The translations under genes were made by a program, and so were the position numbers. Shown here piece after piece: positions 43,693-51,066 of a stretch of 64,000 bases of DNA (the first letter of the stretch is position 1; each line of letters begins with the position of its first letter). The notes beneath the pieces were generated by a model. The model saw only the letters and a list, made by a program, of their open reading frames with translations. It did no database searches and was not told the DNA's origin. Source of the DNA: Mycolicibacterium sphagni (GTDB lineage: Bacteria > Actinomycetota > Actinomycetes > Mycobacteriales > Mycobacteriaceae); assembly GCF_002250655.1 (NCBI RefSeq), contig NZ_NOZR01000004.1, forward strand, positions 124,001-188,000, given 5' to 3'.

Positions 43693-43770
43693 TCACGCGA
43701 TTCTGCAACATCGGTGTCGGCGCGCGAACGGGCGACCCGGCAGCCTCAGCCGGGTGCAGAGGTGGGCTGG

Positions 43771-43983
43771 CTAGCAGATAGCGGCCGCGGCGATCAGCCC
43801 GAACGCGATGAGCACGATGCTCAGCACGAACGCCGCATGACCCATCGACAGCGCGACCACGACACCGACCACGCCGGCTATGAAGATGACGACCATCAGG
43901 AAACCCATCAGGCCCCGGTGCGGATTGATCGCCGCAGACGGAAGCGAGACGGCCGACCTTCTCGAACGTTCCATGCCGATCAT
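43771..43983 (-). CDS. Small two-helix membrane protein, 70 aa
   Basis: A 70-residue protein starting at the ATG 43981-43983, with GAGGGG upstream at good spacing. A basic N-terminus (MIGMERSRRSAVS) precedes two TM helices, GLMGFLMVVIFIAGVVGVVVALS and FVLSIVLIAFGLIAAAAIC, so both ends should face the cytoplasm. It is unrecognised. It has its own promoter features: TATACT (44020-44025, minus strand) and an adjoining CRP-like site. It lies just upstream of the phytochrome gene on the same strand (78-bp gap). Confidence 0.7.
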   Translation of the reverse strand: MIGMERSRRSAVSLPSAAINPHRGLMGFLMVVIFIAGVVGVVVALSMGHAAFVLSIVLIAFGLIAAAAIC

Positions 43984-44025
43984 CGAACACCCCTCGTTGT
44001 GACCTGGCTCATCATTCGAAGTATA

Positions 44026-44041
44026 GGTGATGCAGATCACA
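44026..44041. promoter_or_regulatory. CRP-like site and -10 element for the 70-aa membrane protein
   Basis: GGTGATGCAGATCACA has perfect GTGA-N6-TCAC half-sites and differs from TGTGA-N6-TCACA at one position. On the minus strand a TATACT (-10 type) abuts it at 44020-44025, so Crp would sit over the -35 region. The start codon is about 40 bp further on. Confidence 0.55.
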
Positions 44042-44145
44042 AATCGAGTACAACGCGGCTACCGTATGCCGGTGGCTGCTCAGTGCGCGACGTCAACCAG
44101 ATCAGGCGCGAGTTCCGCCCATGCTCGGACGCAGGCGAGAACCCG

Positions 44146-44772
44146 TCAGATCGCCTCGGCCGCCCCCAGGGCGATGGCTGTCACCGTGGCGACCAGCCCG
44201 TCTTCGTCGGTGTCGACGTCACCGTGCAGCCAGGCGATGATGAGTTCGGTCGTTCCGGCGACCAGAGCGCGCGTCCCCAACACCCGGTCGACCGATGGCC
44301 GCGGGGGACCGGTGAAGGGCATGGCGTCGGCGGCCATCCGCTCGGTGAACACGCCGACCGCGCGTTGTTGGCGTTGCCGCAGCCGGGGGAATCCGGGCGA
44401 TTCCATGTAGAGGCGCGCGTCGGCGGTGCTGGAGGCGAGTGCATGCACGACGGTGCGCAGCACTTCGTTGACCCGGTCGGCCAGTGGAGTGGTCGTCAGC
44501 ACCTTCTCCATGTCGGCTTGCAGTCGGGTGTACAGGTCGTCGGCGCAAGCATCGAGCAGGTCGTCCTTGGTGGCGAACTCGGTGTAGAAGTACCGCTTGC
44601 TCAGCTTCGCCCGCTGGCACACCAGGTCTACGGTCAGCGGCCCGAGTCCTATGTCGGCGATCAGCGCGCGCGCTGCGTCCAGCAGGCGCGCGCGGCGCTC
44701 TTGGGAGCGCTGTTGGGAGCTAAGCCCGCCGTAGGTCCGGCCCTCGACAGTCACGACGCCATCTTGACCCAT
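44146..44772 (-). CDS. TetR-family repressor of the adjacent P450
   Basis: A TetR-family regulator of up to 208 residues. The HTH region is ARLLDAARALIADIGLGPLTVDLVCQRAKLSKRYFYTEFATKDDLL. The C-terminal ligand-binding domain is not conserved. The start is the ATG at 44772 or the GTG at 44754 (V-T-V-E-G-R); the frame continues far upstream only as a shadow of the P450 gene. It diverges from the P450, and a 28-bp inverted repeat at 44788-44815 lies between the two start codons, so it should repress both genes until a ligand, probably the P450 substrate, binds. Confidence 0.85.
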   Translation of the reverse strand: MGQDGVVTVEGRTYGGLSSQQRSQERRARLLDAARALIADIGLGPLTVDLVCQRAKLSKRYFYTEFATKDDLLDACADDLYTRLQADMEKVLTTTPLADRVNEVLRTVVHALASSTADARLYMESPGFPRLRQRQQRAVGVFTERMAADAMPFTGPPRPSVDRVLGTRALVAGTTELIIAWLHGDVDTDEDGLVATVTAIALGAAEAI

Positions 44773-44787
44773 CTGTGGTGCACGCCA

Positions 44788-44815
44788 TAATCTAGAACGC
44801 GATCGTTCCAGATTA
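44788..44815. promoter_or_regulatory. 28-bp TetR operator between tetR and P450
   Basis: The two half-sites are TAATCTAGAACG (44788-44799) and CGTTCCAGATTA (44804-44815); they are inverted copies with 11 of 12 positions matching, around a 4-bp centre. The repeat sits 15 bp from the tetR ATG and 23 bp from the P450 ATG. Such length and symmetry fit cooperative binding of one or two TetR dimers. Confidence 0.75.
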
Positions 44816-44838
44816 CTCGCCGGCGCAAGGAGTGACCG

Positions 44839-46089
44839 ATGGGCACACGGATCATGGATGACGCGGCGCGGCTGCTGGCCCAACCGCCGTCGTACACCGA
44901 CGAGCCGGCACTGCACCGGGCGCTGGCGCATCTGCGCCCACACGCCCCGGTGTCCTGGGTCGAGGCACCGGGCTATCGGCCGTTCTGGGCGATCACCAAG
45001 CACGCCGACATCATGGACATCGAGCGGCAGAACGACCTGTTCACCAACGATCCGCGGCCTCTGCTGACCATCGCCGCGGCTGACGACGCGTTGCGCGCTC
45101 AGATGGAAGCCGGTATCGGCCTGAGCACGCTCATCCACATGGACGATCCGCACCACCGCGACATGCGCAAGATCGGCGCGGACTGGTTCCGGCCAAAAGC
45201 CATGCGCGCCTTGAAGGCTCGCTGCGATGAACTCGCCAAGATGTATGTCGGCCAGATGGTCGAGCGTGGTTCTGAGGTGGACTTCGCCCAGGAGATCGCC
45301 GTCAACTACCCGCTGTATGTGATCCTGAGCCTGCTGGGCCTGCCGGAATCGGACTTCCCCCGCATGCTCAAACTCACCCAGGAACTCTTCGGCGGCGACG
45401 ACACCGAATTGCAGCGCGGCGGCTCCACCGACGACATGCTTGCGGTGCTGCTGGATTTCTTCACCTACTTCGCCTCGTTGACCGCCTCGCGCCGCGAACA
45501 CCCCACCGAAGACCTGACCTCCGCGATCGCCAACGCCACCATCGACGGCCAGCCACTGTCCGATATGGACACCGCCTCCTACTACGTGATCGTCGCCAGT
45601 GCCGGCCACGACACCACCAGCGCCGGAATCGCCGGAGGGCTGCTGGAATTGGTGCGCAACCCCGCCGAATTGCGCCGGCTGCAAAACGATCCGAGCCTGA
45701 TGGGCACCGCCGTAGAAGAAATGATCCGTTGTGTGACCCCGGTCAAGGAATTCATGCGCACCGCCCAAGCCGACACCGAAGTCCGCGGCGTCCCCATCGC
45801 CAAAGGTGAATCCGTTCTGCTGTCCTACGTTTCAGCCAACCGCGACGAAGACGTCTTCGACGACCCGATGCGCTTCGACGTCGGCCGCGACCCCAACAAA
45901 CACCTGTCCTTCGGCTACGGCGTGCACTTCTGCCTGGGTGCAGCGCTGGCCCGCATGGAAATGAACAGTTTCTTCACCGAACTCGTGCCCCGGATCAAAG
46001 ACATCGAACTGGCCGGCGAACCAGAATTGTCGGCCACCACGTTCGTCGGCGGCATCAAGCACTTGCCGATTTGGTACTCGCTGAGATGA
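44839..46089 (+). CDS. Cytochrome P450
   Basis: A 416-residue soluble class I P450. Visible motifs are AGHDTTSAG (I helix, oxygen activation), EEMIRCVTP (ExxR type in the K helix region) and HLSFGYGVHFCLGAALARME with haem-ligating Cys365. It is complete and of normal length. No ferredoxin or reductase gene is adjacent, so redox partners must be shared. The divergent TetR gene and shared operator suggest substrate induction. The CYP subfamily cannot be fixed by eye; the I-helix and haem loop resemble the actinobacterial CYPs acting on lipophilic substrates. Confidence 0.9.
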   Translation: MGTRIMDDAARLLAQPPSYTDEPALHRALAHLRPHAPVSWVEAPGYRPFWAITKHADIMDIERQNDLFTNDPRPLLTIAAADDALRAQMEAGIGLSTLIHMDDPHHRDMRKIGADWFRPKAMRALKARCDELAKMYVGQMVERGSEVDFAQEIAVNYPLYVILSLLGLPESDFPRMLKLTQELFGGDDTELQRGGSTDDMLAVLLDFFTYFASLTASRREHPTEDLTSAIANATIDGQPLSDMDTASYYVIVASAGHDTTSAGIAGGLLELVRNPAELRRLQNDPSLMGTAVEEMIRCVTPVKEFMRTAQADTEVRGVPIAKGESVLLSYVSANRDEDVFDDPMRFDVGRDPNKHLSFGYGVHFCLGAALARMEMNSFFTELVPRIKDIELAGEPELSATTFVGGIKHLPIWYSLR

Positions 46090-46183
46090 TCCCTGGCCGT
46101 CCCGCTCGGGCGAATACGCCGCGCCGACCATCATCAGCAGAGATAATGCCGATGAGTCGGTTTCGAGACGGGAAGTAGTGACC

Positions 46184-46456
46184 ATGAAGAAGCTGGCAGC
46201 GGCGCTGTTGAGCGCTATGGCAATGGCAATCGTGCCGGTGGCGATCGCGCCCGGCGCGCAGGCCGACGTGTGTGGCGACGTCGGCGGACGGCACGTCGAT
46301 GTCGGCGGCTGCACCAATGTTGCGGGTGACGTCGCGGTGGCCGGCACGGTCGCGGCAGCCGACGATGCTGCCGCGCAGGCGGCCACCGGTCAGCCGCCGT
46401 GCTACACGCCACAGGGGGTCCCCTATTACACCCCCGGTTCGGACCCCTGCTACTGA
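46184..46456 (+). CDS. Small secreted cysteine-containing protein, 90 aa
   Basis: A 90-residue protein with a strong signal peptide (KKLAAALLSAMAMAIVPVAIAPGAQA) and a probable AxA cleavage before DVCGD. The mature part of about 63 residues has Gly/Val/Ala repeats and two pairs of cysteines: CGDVGGRHVDVGGC near the N-terminus, and PCYTPQGVPYYTPGSDPCY at the end. Disulfides are likely after export. GGGAAG precedes the ATG by 8 nt. Function unknown; similar small secreted proteins are common in mycobacteria. The 3' end may overlap the start of the LysR-type gene. Confidence 0.75.
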   Translation: MKKLAAALLSAMAMAIVPVAIAPGAQADVCGDVGGRHVDVGGCTNVAGDVAVAGTVAAADDAAAQAATGQPPCYTPQGVPYYTPGSDPCY

Positions 46457-47352
46457 GCGGGCCCGCTGAGGCCCGGCTGGATGCGGGTCAGCTCGCGGCC
46501 TTCGCCGCGATAGTCGAACTCGGCAGCTTCGAGGCTGCGGCCGATCAATTACACGTGACACCGTCGGCGGTGAGCCAGCGAATCAAGGCGCTGGAAAAGC
46601 ACGTGGGCCAGGTGCTTCTTGTTCGCGGAAAGCCATGTGTGCCAACAGCAGCCGGCATACCTCTGTTGAGGTTGGCGGCGCAGACGGCGATGCTGGAGGC
46701 CGAGGCGATCGCCGAGATGGCCGGAGGCGGGTCGGTGCCGCGGCCGCGGATTGCGATGGCGGTCAACGCGGATTCGATGGTGACGTGGTTCGGGGACGTG
46801 TTGGCAGGGCTTCCCGGCGTGTTGTTCGATATCCATATCGAAGACCAAGATCACTCGGCCAGGCTGCTGCGCGAAGGCGTGGTGATGGGTGCGGTCACCA
46901 CGGAGCGCACACCAGTGCCGGGATGCCGGGTGCGGTCTCTGGGCGTGATGCGGTACCTGCCAGTTGCCGCCGCCGACTATGTGAAGCGCCATTTGCCAGA
47001 GGGTTTCACCGCCGAAGCGGTGACAGAAGCGCCGTCACTGGCTTGGAATCGCGACGATGCCTTGCAGGATATGTTGGTACGCAAAGTGTTTCGTCGTGAA
47101 ATCGAACGAGCCGTGCACTATGTGCCAACCTCGGAGGGTTTCGGAGCGGCGGTGCGAGCCGGACTGGGCTGGGGGATGTACCCAGAACAATCGGCCGCGC
47201 TGCCGCTCGCCGACGGTACTTTCGTCCAGGTCTGCGATGTGAACCTGGATGTTCCGTTGTTCTGGCAGTGCTGGAAGCTCGACAGCCCGCTCATGGAAAC
47301 GCTCACCGCCACGGTGCTGGCGGCAGCGGGAGTGCTGCGCCGGCGTCGTTAG
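46399..47352 (+). CDS. LysG/ArgP-type LysR regulator
   Basis: A LysR-family activator of the LysG/ArgP group, which controls lysE exporters with lysine/arginine as ligand. The HTH is GQLAAFAAIVELGSFEAAADQLHVTPSAVSQRIKALE, followed by a substrate-binding domain (FDIHIEDQDHSARLLREGVVMGAVTTE). The start is unclear: the only conventional in-frame codon is the GTG at 46399, inside the preceding gene; the family N-terminus would begin at about 46477 with a CTG. Translation coupled to the preceding gene or a CTG start are both possible. The nearest lysE (40690-41307) is 5 kb away. Confidence 0.8.
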   Translation: MLHATGGPLLHPRFGPLLLSGPAEARLDAGQLAAFAAIVELGSFEAAADQLHVTPSAVSQRIKALEKHVGQVLLVRGKPCVPTAAGIPLLRLAAQTAMLEAEAIAEMAGGGSVPRPRIAMAVNADSMVTWFGDVLAGLPGVLFDIHIEDQDHSARLLREGVVMGAVTTERTPVPGCRVRSLGVMRYLPVAAADYVKRHLPEGFTAEAVTEAPSLAWNRDDALQDMLVRKVFRREIERAVHYVPTSEGFGAAVRAGLGWGMYPEQSAALPLADGTFVQVCDVNLDVPLFWQCWKLDSPLMETLTATVLAAAGVLRRRR

Positions 47353-47473
47353 GCCGGTTCGCCGAGACGATCGGCGGCTTTCAGGAATCGCGCAGCAAGT
47401 GCACAAGGTTTCCGAGTCCTCGATATGGCTACCCCGGTCGCAGAAACGCTCCAACCGACCGGAGGTGTGACAC

Positions 47474-47746
47474 ATGGATGCAGGCCGACGTTCCCGTTCG
47501 ACGACGATTGCGGCAGCAGTGGGGTTCAACGCCGCGCTCGCAGGCGGTGTGTTGGTCGCTGCGACGCAGGTCGAGCGTGGTGGACCAGGGTCGGTGCTGT
47601 CGGATCCCGGATCCACTTCGGCACCGGCGCCAGGCTCGATGACGACTGGCGTGACCACGAGGACGTCACCTGGCCAGCCGTCAGCGTCGCCATCGGTGGC
47701 GACCCCGCAGATCACCACGACGCCGACCTCAGCGACGCCGGGTTAA
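47474..47746 (+). CDS. Small Thr/Ser/Pro-rich exported protein, 90 aa
   Basis: A 90-residue protein at the ATG 47474, with GGAGG 8 nt upstream. A basic N-terminus and hydrophobic segment (TTIAAAVGFNAALAGGVLVAAT) act as signal peptide or anchor. The rest is low-complexity and rich in Ser, Thr, Pro and Gly (for example TTGVTTRTSPGQPSASPSV), suggestive of an extended, possibly mannosylated cell-wall peptide. It lies 69 bp upstream of the L,D-transpeptidase on the same strand, so it may be co-expressed. Not recognised. Confidence 0.65.
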   Translation: MDAGRRSRSTTIAAAVGFNAALAGGVLVAATQVERGGPGSVLSDPGSTSAPAPGSMTTGVTTRTSPGQPSASPSVATPQITTTPTSATPG

Positions 47747-47815
47747 TCGCAATTGTCCAAATCCCCACCGATCCACCATGATCGATCGGTTGGTCCGTCG
47801 ATCGTGGAGTGGTGA

Positions 47816-48682
47816 ATGCGCGATATGAATCGCAGGGCACGGGTCCTGCTGTCGGTAGTGGTCGCCTTGATAGCACTGCAGGCCGCTCCGGCTGCCGTCG
47901 CACACGCTGATGATGTTCTGCCCAACGTGCGGTTCACCACCACATCCGGTGCGGCCCTGCAGAACGGCGGGACCTACGGCATCGGCACGGTCATCGTCGC
48001 GCACTTCGATGGTCCGGTCGGTGACAAGGGTCTGGCCGATCAGGCACTGCAGGTGGACACGTCGACAGGGGTTACGGGTGCGTGGCACTGGGTCGACGAC
48101 CGCACCGCGCATTGGCGGCCGCCGCAGTACTACGACCCGGGCACCGTCGTCACCGTCACTCCGGGGCCGGGGCCGCCGTTGTCGTTCAACATCGGTGCCT
48201 CGCACGTGTCCATCGCCGATGACGCCACCAAGCAGGTGACTGTGTTCGACGGCGGAAAATTGGTGCGCACCATGCCCACATCGATGGGCCGCGGCGGTAC
48301 CGACAAGGTCGGCAACACGACGCTGAGCTTCTGGACGCAACCAGGCATCTACACGGTTCTGGACAAGAGCAATCCGGTGATCATGGACTCCTCGACGTAC
48401 GGCCTTCCGATCAATTCCCATCTCGGATACAAGGAGTCGATCAACTACGCGGTGCGCATCAGTACCGACGGTGTTTATCTGCACGAGTTGGACGCGACCG
48501 TGTGGGCCCAGGGCAATACCGATACCAGCCATGGCTGCCTGAACCTCAACCGCGACAACGCGATGTGGTTCTACAACTTCTCGGTGCCCGGCGACGTCGT
48601 CGAGGTCCGCAACTCCGGCGGCAAGCCGCTACAGCTGTGGCAGAACGGCGACTGGAGCGTCCCCTGGGGCCAGTGGGCGTAG
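47816..48682 (+). CDS. L,D-transpeptidase (YkuD domain)
   Basis: A 288-residue exported transpeptidase that makes 3-3 cross-links in peptidoglycan or attaches proteins to it. Residues 1-31 form a signal peptide. An Ig-like domain (about 40-125) precedes the YkuD catalytic domain (about 130-265), with the motif SHGCLNLN and catalytic Cys241; the upstream His is in LHELDAT. It is smaller than LdtMt2 and lacks a lipobox, thus closer to the short LdtMt1-type architecture. The ATG at 47816 has GGAG at 6-7 nt. Carbapenems inhibit this family. A 23-bp tandem repeat begins at its stop codon. Confidence 0.9.
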   Translation: MRDMNRRARVLLSVVVALIALQAAPAAVAHADDVLPNVRFTTTSGAALQNGGTYGIGTVIVAHFDGPVGDKGLADQALQVDTSTGVTGAWHWVDDRTAHWRPPQYYDPGTVVTVTPGPGPPLSFNIGASHVSIADDATKQVTVFDGGKLVRTMPTSMGRGGTDKVGNTTLSFWTQPGIYTVLDKSNPVIMDSSTYGLPINSHLGYKESINYAVRISTDGVYLHELDATVWAQGNTDTSHGCLNLNRDNAMWFYNFSVPGDVVEVRNSGGKPLQLWQNGDWSVPWGQWA

Positions 48683-48746
48683 CCCACCGGTGTCTCAGTG
48701 CGTAGCCCACCGGTGTCTCAGTGCGTAGCCCACCGGTGTCTCAGTG
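48678..48746. repeat. Three perfect 23-bp tandem repeats
   Basis: Three identical copies occur at 48678-48700, 48701-48723 and 48724-48746; each contains CCCACCGGTGTCTCAG. The first copy overlaps the transpeptidase stop codon (TAG at 48680-48682), and each later copy carries an in-frame-looking GCGTAG. The copies are exact, which points to recent duplication by slippage. Confidence 0.95.
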
Positions 48747-48809
48747 CGTGGTCGGCCCGCGGGTGTCGAAGCGCTGAACTGCGGTTAGCGATATGGCATC
48801 GTGCAAGCC

Positions 48810-50276
48810 ATGGCCGATGCGATAGCAACCGAGAACGCGCCCGCGCAGAAGACATTCTTCGGGCATCCGGTCGGGCTGGCCAACCTCTTCGGCGTCGAGT
48901 TGTGGGAGCGCTTCTCCTACTACGGAATGCTGACCATCCTCGGGTACTACCTGTACTACTCGCTTACCGACGGCGGTCTCGGCCTACCCAAGGCCACGGC
49001 GACCGGCATCGTCGGCGCGTACGGCGGCCTCGTGTACCTGTCCACGGTGCTGGGTGGTTGGGTCGCCGACCGGCTGCTCGGTATGGAGCGAACGGTCTTG
49101 TACGGCGGGGTGGTGGTCATGTGCGGCCACATCGCGCTGGCCGTGCTGCCCGGACTGGCCGGCGTCGCCATCGGCTTGGTGCTGATCGCGCTGGGATCCG
49201 GAGCGCTGAAAGCCAATGCATCCTCACTGTTGGGCACGCTGTACGACGAGGGCGATCCGCGCCGTGACGGTGGGTTCACGCTGTTCTATCTGGGTATCAA
49301 CCTCGGCTCGTTCGTCGGCCCGCTGATCACCGGCCTCTTGCAGACCAAGGTGGGATTCCATTACGGCTTCGGCGCCGCCGCGATCGGGATGGCACTGGGC
49401 CTGACCCAGTATGTGGTGTTCCGGCGCAATCTTGGCGGCCACGGGCGCACGGTTCCAAATCCGCTGTCGCACAAAGAGTTCTGGCGAACGGCCACTATCG
49501 CGTTGGTAGTCCTGGCTATCGCCGTGGTCGCGTTCGTCGTCGGCCTGATCACACTGGCCAACCTCTCGCAGGTGACCACCGGAATCCTCATCGTCGCCTC
49601 GATCGGCTATTTCGCGGTGATGCTGAGCAGCTCGCGGGTCGAGCCGCTGGAACGCACCCGAGTGCGCGCATTCATCCCTCTGTTCATCGCCAACGCCGTG
49701 TTCTGGTCGCTGTTCCAACAGATCTTCACGGTACTGGCGGTCTACTCCGACGAGCGGATGAACTGGTCCATCTTCGGATGGCGGGCCCCGTCGAACTGGA
49801 TCGGCTCCATCGAACCGGTGTGGATCATCCTGCTGTCCCCGCTGTTTGCGGCGATGTGGACCAAACTGGGCCGGCGCGCGCCCACCACGCCGCGCAAGTT
49901 CGCCTATGGCGTTGTCGGCATGGGTGCCGCGTTTCTGCTGTTCCTGCCGATGGCCGGGACGACAGGTCGTAGTGTGCCCGCCCTTGCCGTGGTGGCGATC
50001 ATGGGCGTCTTCGCGGTCTCGGAGCTGATGTTGTCACCCATCGGCCTGTCGGTCACTACACAGTTGGCGCCTAACGCTTTTCGGGCCCAGATGATGGCGC
50101 TGTACTTTTTCTCCGTCGGCCTGGGCACGGCGATGTCTGGCGTGCTCTCGGGTTACTACAGCCCGGACGGCGAGTTCGCGTACTTCGGCATCCTCGGTGC
50201 GGTCGCCATCGCCGTCGGCGTGGTGGTGTGGGTGCTGGCGCCCCGGGTCAGCCGCCTGATGGAGGGCGTGCACTGA
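48810..50276 (+). CDS. POT-family proton-dependent oligopeptide transporter
   Basis: A 488-residue transporter with 12-14 TM helices that imports di- and tripeptides with protons. The POT signature is ELWERFSYYGMLTILGYYLYYS (the ExxERFxYYG motif in TM1), followed by GAYGGLVYLSTVLGGWVADRLLG and FTLFYLGINLGSFVGPLITG. The ATG at 48810 was chosen because it gives the usual family N-terminus; a GTG at 48801 is possible and neither has a clear ribosome site. It is followed by the convergent DeoR gene, 21 bp away. Confidence 0.9.
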   Translation: MADAIATENAPAQKTFFGHPVGLANLFGVELWERFSYYGMLTILGYYLYYSLTDGGLGLPKATATGIVGAYGGLVYLSTVLGGWVADRLLGMERTVLYGGVVVMCGHIALAVLPGLAGVAIGLVLIALGSGALKANASSLLGTLYDEGDPRRDGGFTLFYLGINLGSFVGPLITGLLQTKVGFHYGFGAAAIGMALGLTQYVVFRRNLGGHGRTVPNPLSHKEFWRTATIALVVLAIAVVAFVVGLITLANLSQVTTGILIVASIGYFAVMLSSSRVEPLERTRVRAFIPLFIANAVFWSLFQQIFTVLAVYSDERMNWSIFGWRAPSNWIGSIEPVWIILLSPLFAAMWTKLGRRAPTTPRKFAYGVVGMGAAFLLFLPMAGTTGRSVPALAVVAIMGVFAVSELMLSPIGLSVTTQLAPNAFRAQMMALYFFSVGLGTAMSGVLSGYYSPDGEFAYFGILGAVAIAVGVVVWVLAPRVSRLMEGVH

Positions 50277-50297
50277 GGTCACGCAGGGCGAGTCGAG

Positions 50298-51056
50298 CTA
50301 GGCGCGGACCACCGAAGGCCCCATCGCTTCGTAGCTGCGTGCCTCGGCGAGTGACAACTCTGCGCCCGTCACGATCGAGTCGAAATCGGATACTTCGGCG
50401 AACCGGCAGAAGCTGCTGACCCCGAACTTCGTGTGCGCGGCCACCAGGACCCGGCGGCGTGCGACTTTGACCGCGGTGTGCTTCACCGCGGCCACCGCAG
50501 GGTCGGGGGTGGTGAGGCCACGATCGGGTGAAATGCCGTTGGTCCCAAGGAAAGCGATGTCGATTACGAGGCCGCCCAGCATGTCGGTCGCCCAATGATC
50601 CACGGTGGCCAGGGTGCGGCCGCGCATCCGTCCGCCAAGCAGCAGGACGGTCACCGATTCGCTGTGGGCCAGGGCCTCAGCGGCCAACAGTGAGGAGGTC
50701 ACCACCGTCAGCTCCAGTTCGGAGAGACGCTCGGCGATCAGCCGCGGCGTGAAACCCTCGTCCAAGTAGACCGTTTCGGCCCCATGCAGCAGTTCGGTGG
50801 CGGAGCCCGCGATCCGGTGCTTCTCGGCGAGGTCCACTTGACTGCGGTACTCGACTGTCGACTCGAATGCCGCGGTCTCCAGTGGGATGGCACCGCCGTG
50901 AGTCCGCTTGAGCATTCTGCGACTGGCAAGAACCTTCAGGTCGCGGCGGATCGTCTCGGCCGCGACGTCGAGCTCCTCGGCCAGTGCGGCTACCTCGACC
51001 CGCCCCCTGGTGCGGGCGAACTCGACGATGCGGCCTTGACGGGTGTCGGAATCCAC
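50298..51056 (-). CDS. DeoR/GlpR-type sugar operon regulator
   Basis: A 252-residue DeoR-family repressor. The N-terminal HTH is VEVAALAEELDVAAETIRRDLKVLASRRMLKRTHGG, followed by a sugar-phosphate-sensing domain (VYLDEGFTPRLIAERL, LLLGGRMRGRTLATVDH, DIAFLGTNGI). The GTG at 51054-51056 gives the standard start; the longer frame is not family-like. It lies 10 bp downstream of mtlA and is transcribed with it, so it probably controls the PTS operon and responds to a polyol or hexose phosphate. Confidence 0.88.
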   Translation of the reverse strand: MDSDTRQGRIVEFARTRGRVEVAALAEELDVAAETIRRDLKVLASRRMLKRTHGGAIPLETAAFESTVEYRSQVDLAEKHRIAGSATELLHGAETVYLDEGFTPRLIAERLSELELTVVTSSLLAAEALAHSESVTVLLLGGRMRGRTLATVDHWATDMLGGLVIDIAFLGTNGISPDRGLTTPDPAVAAVKHTAVKVARRRVLVAAHTKFGVSSFCRFAEVSDFDSIVTGAELSLAEARSYEAMGPSVVRA

Positions 51057-51066
51057 GTGCGTATTC

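Noticed and set aside
44773..45768. 540-aa minus-strand frame extending the TetR gene upstream
   Set aside because: It runs antisense through the P450 gene and across the clear tetR/P450 operator; only 44146-44772 is TetR-like.
48678..48746. CRISPR array
   Set aside because: The copies are directly abutting 23-bp units with no spacers and no cas genes nearby.
48678..48809. Extra gene from the alternative frame 48698-49267
   Set aside because: It overlaps the POT transporter in another frame and begins inside the tandem repeat; no domain support.
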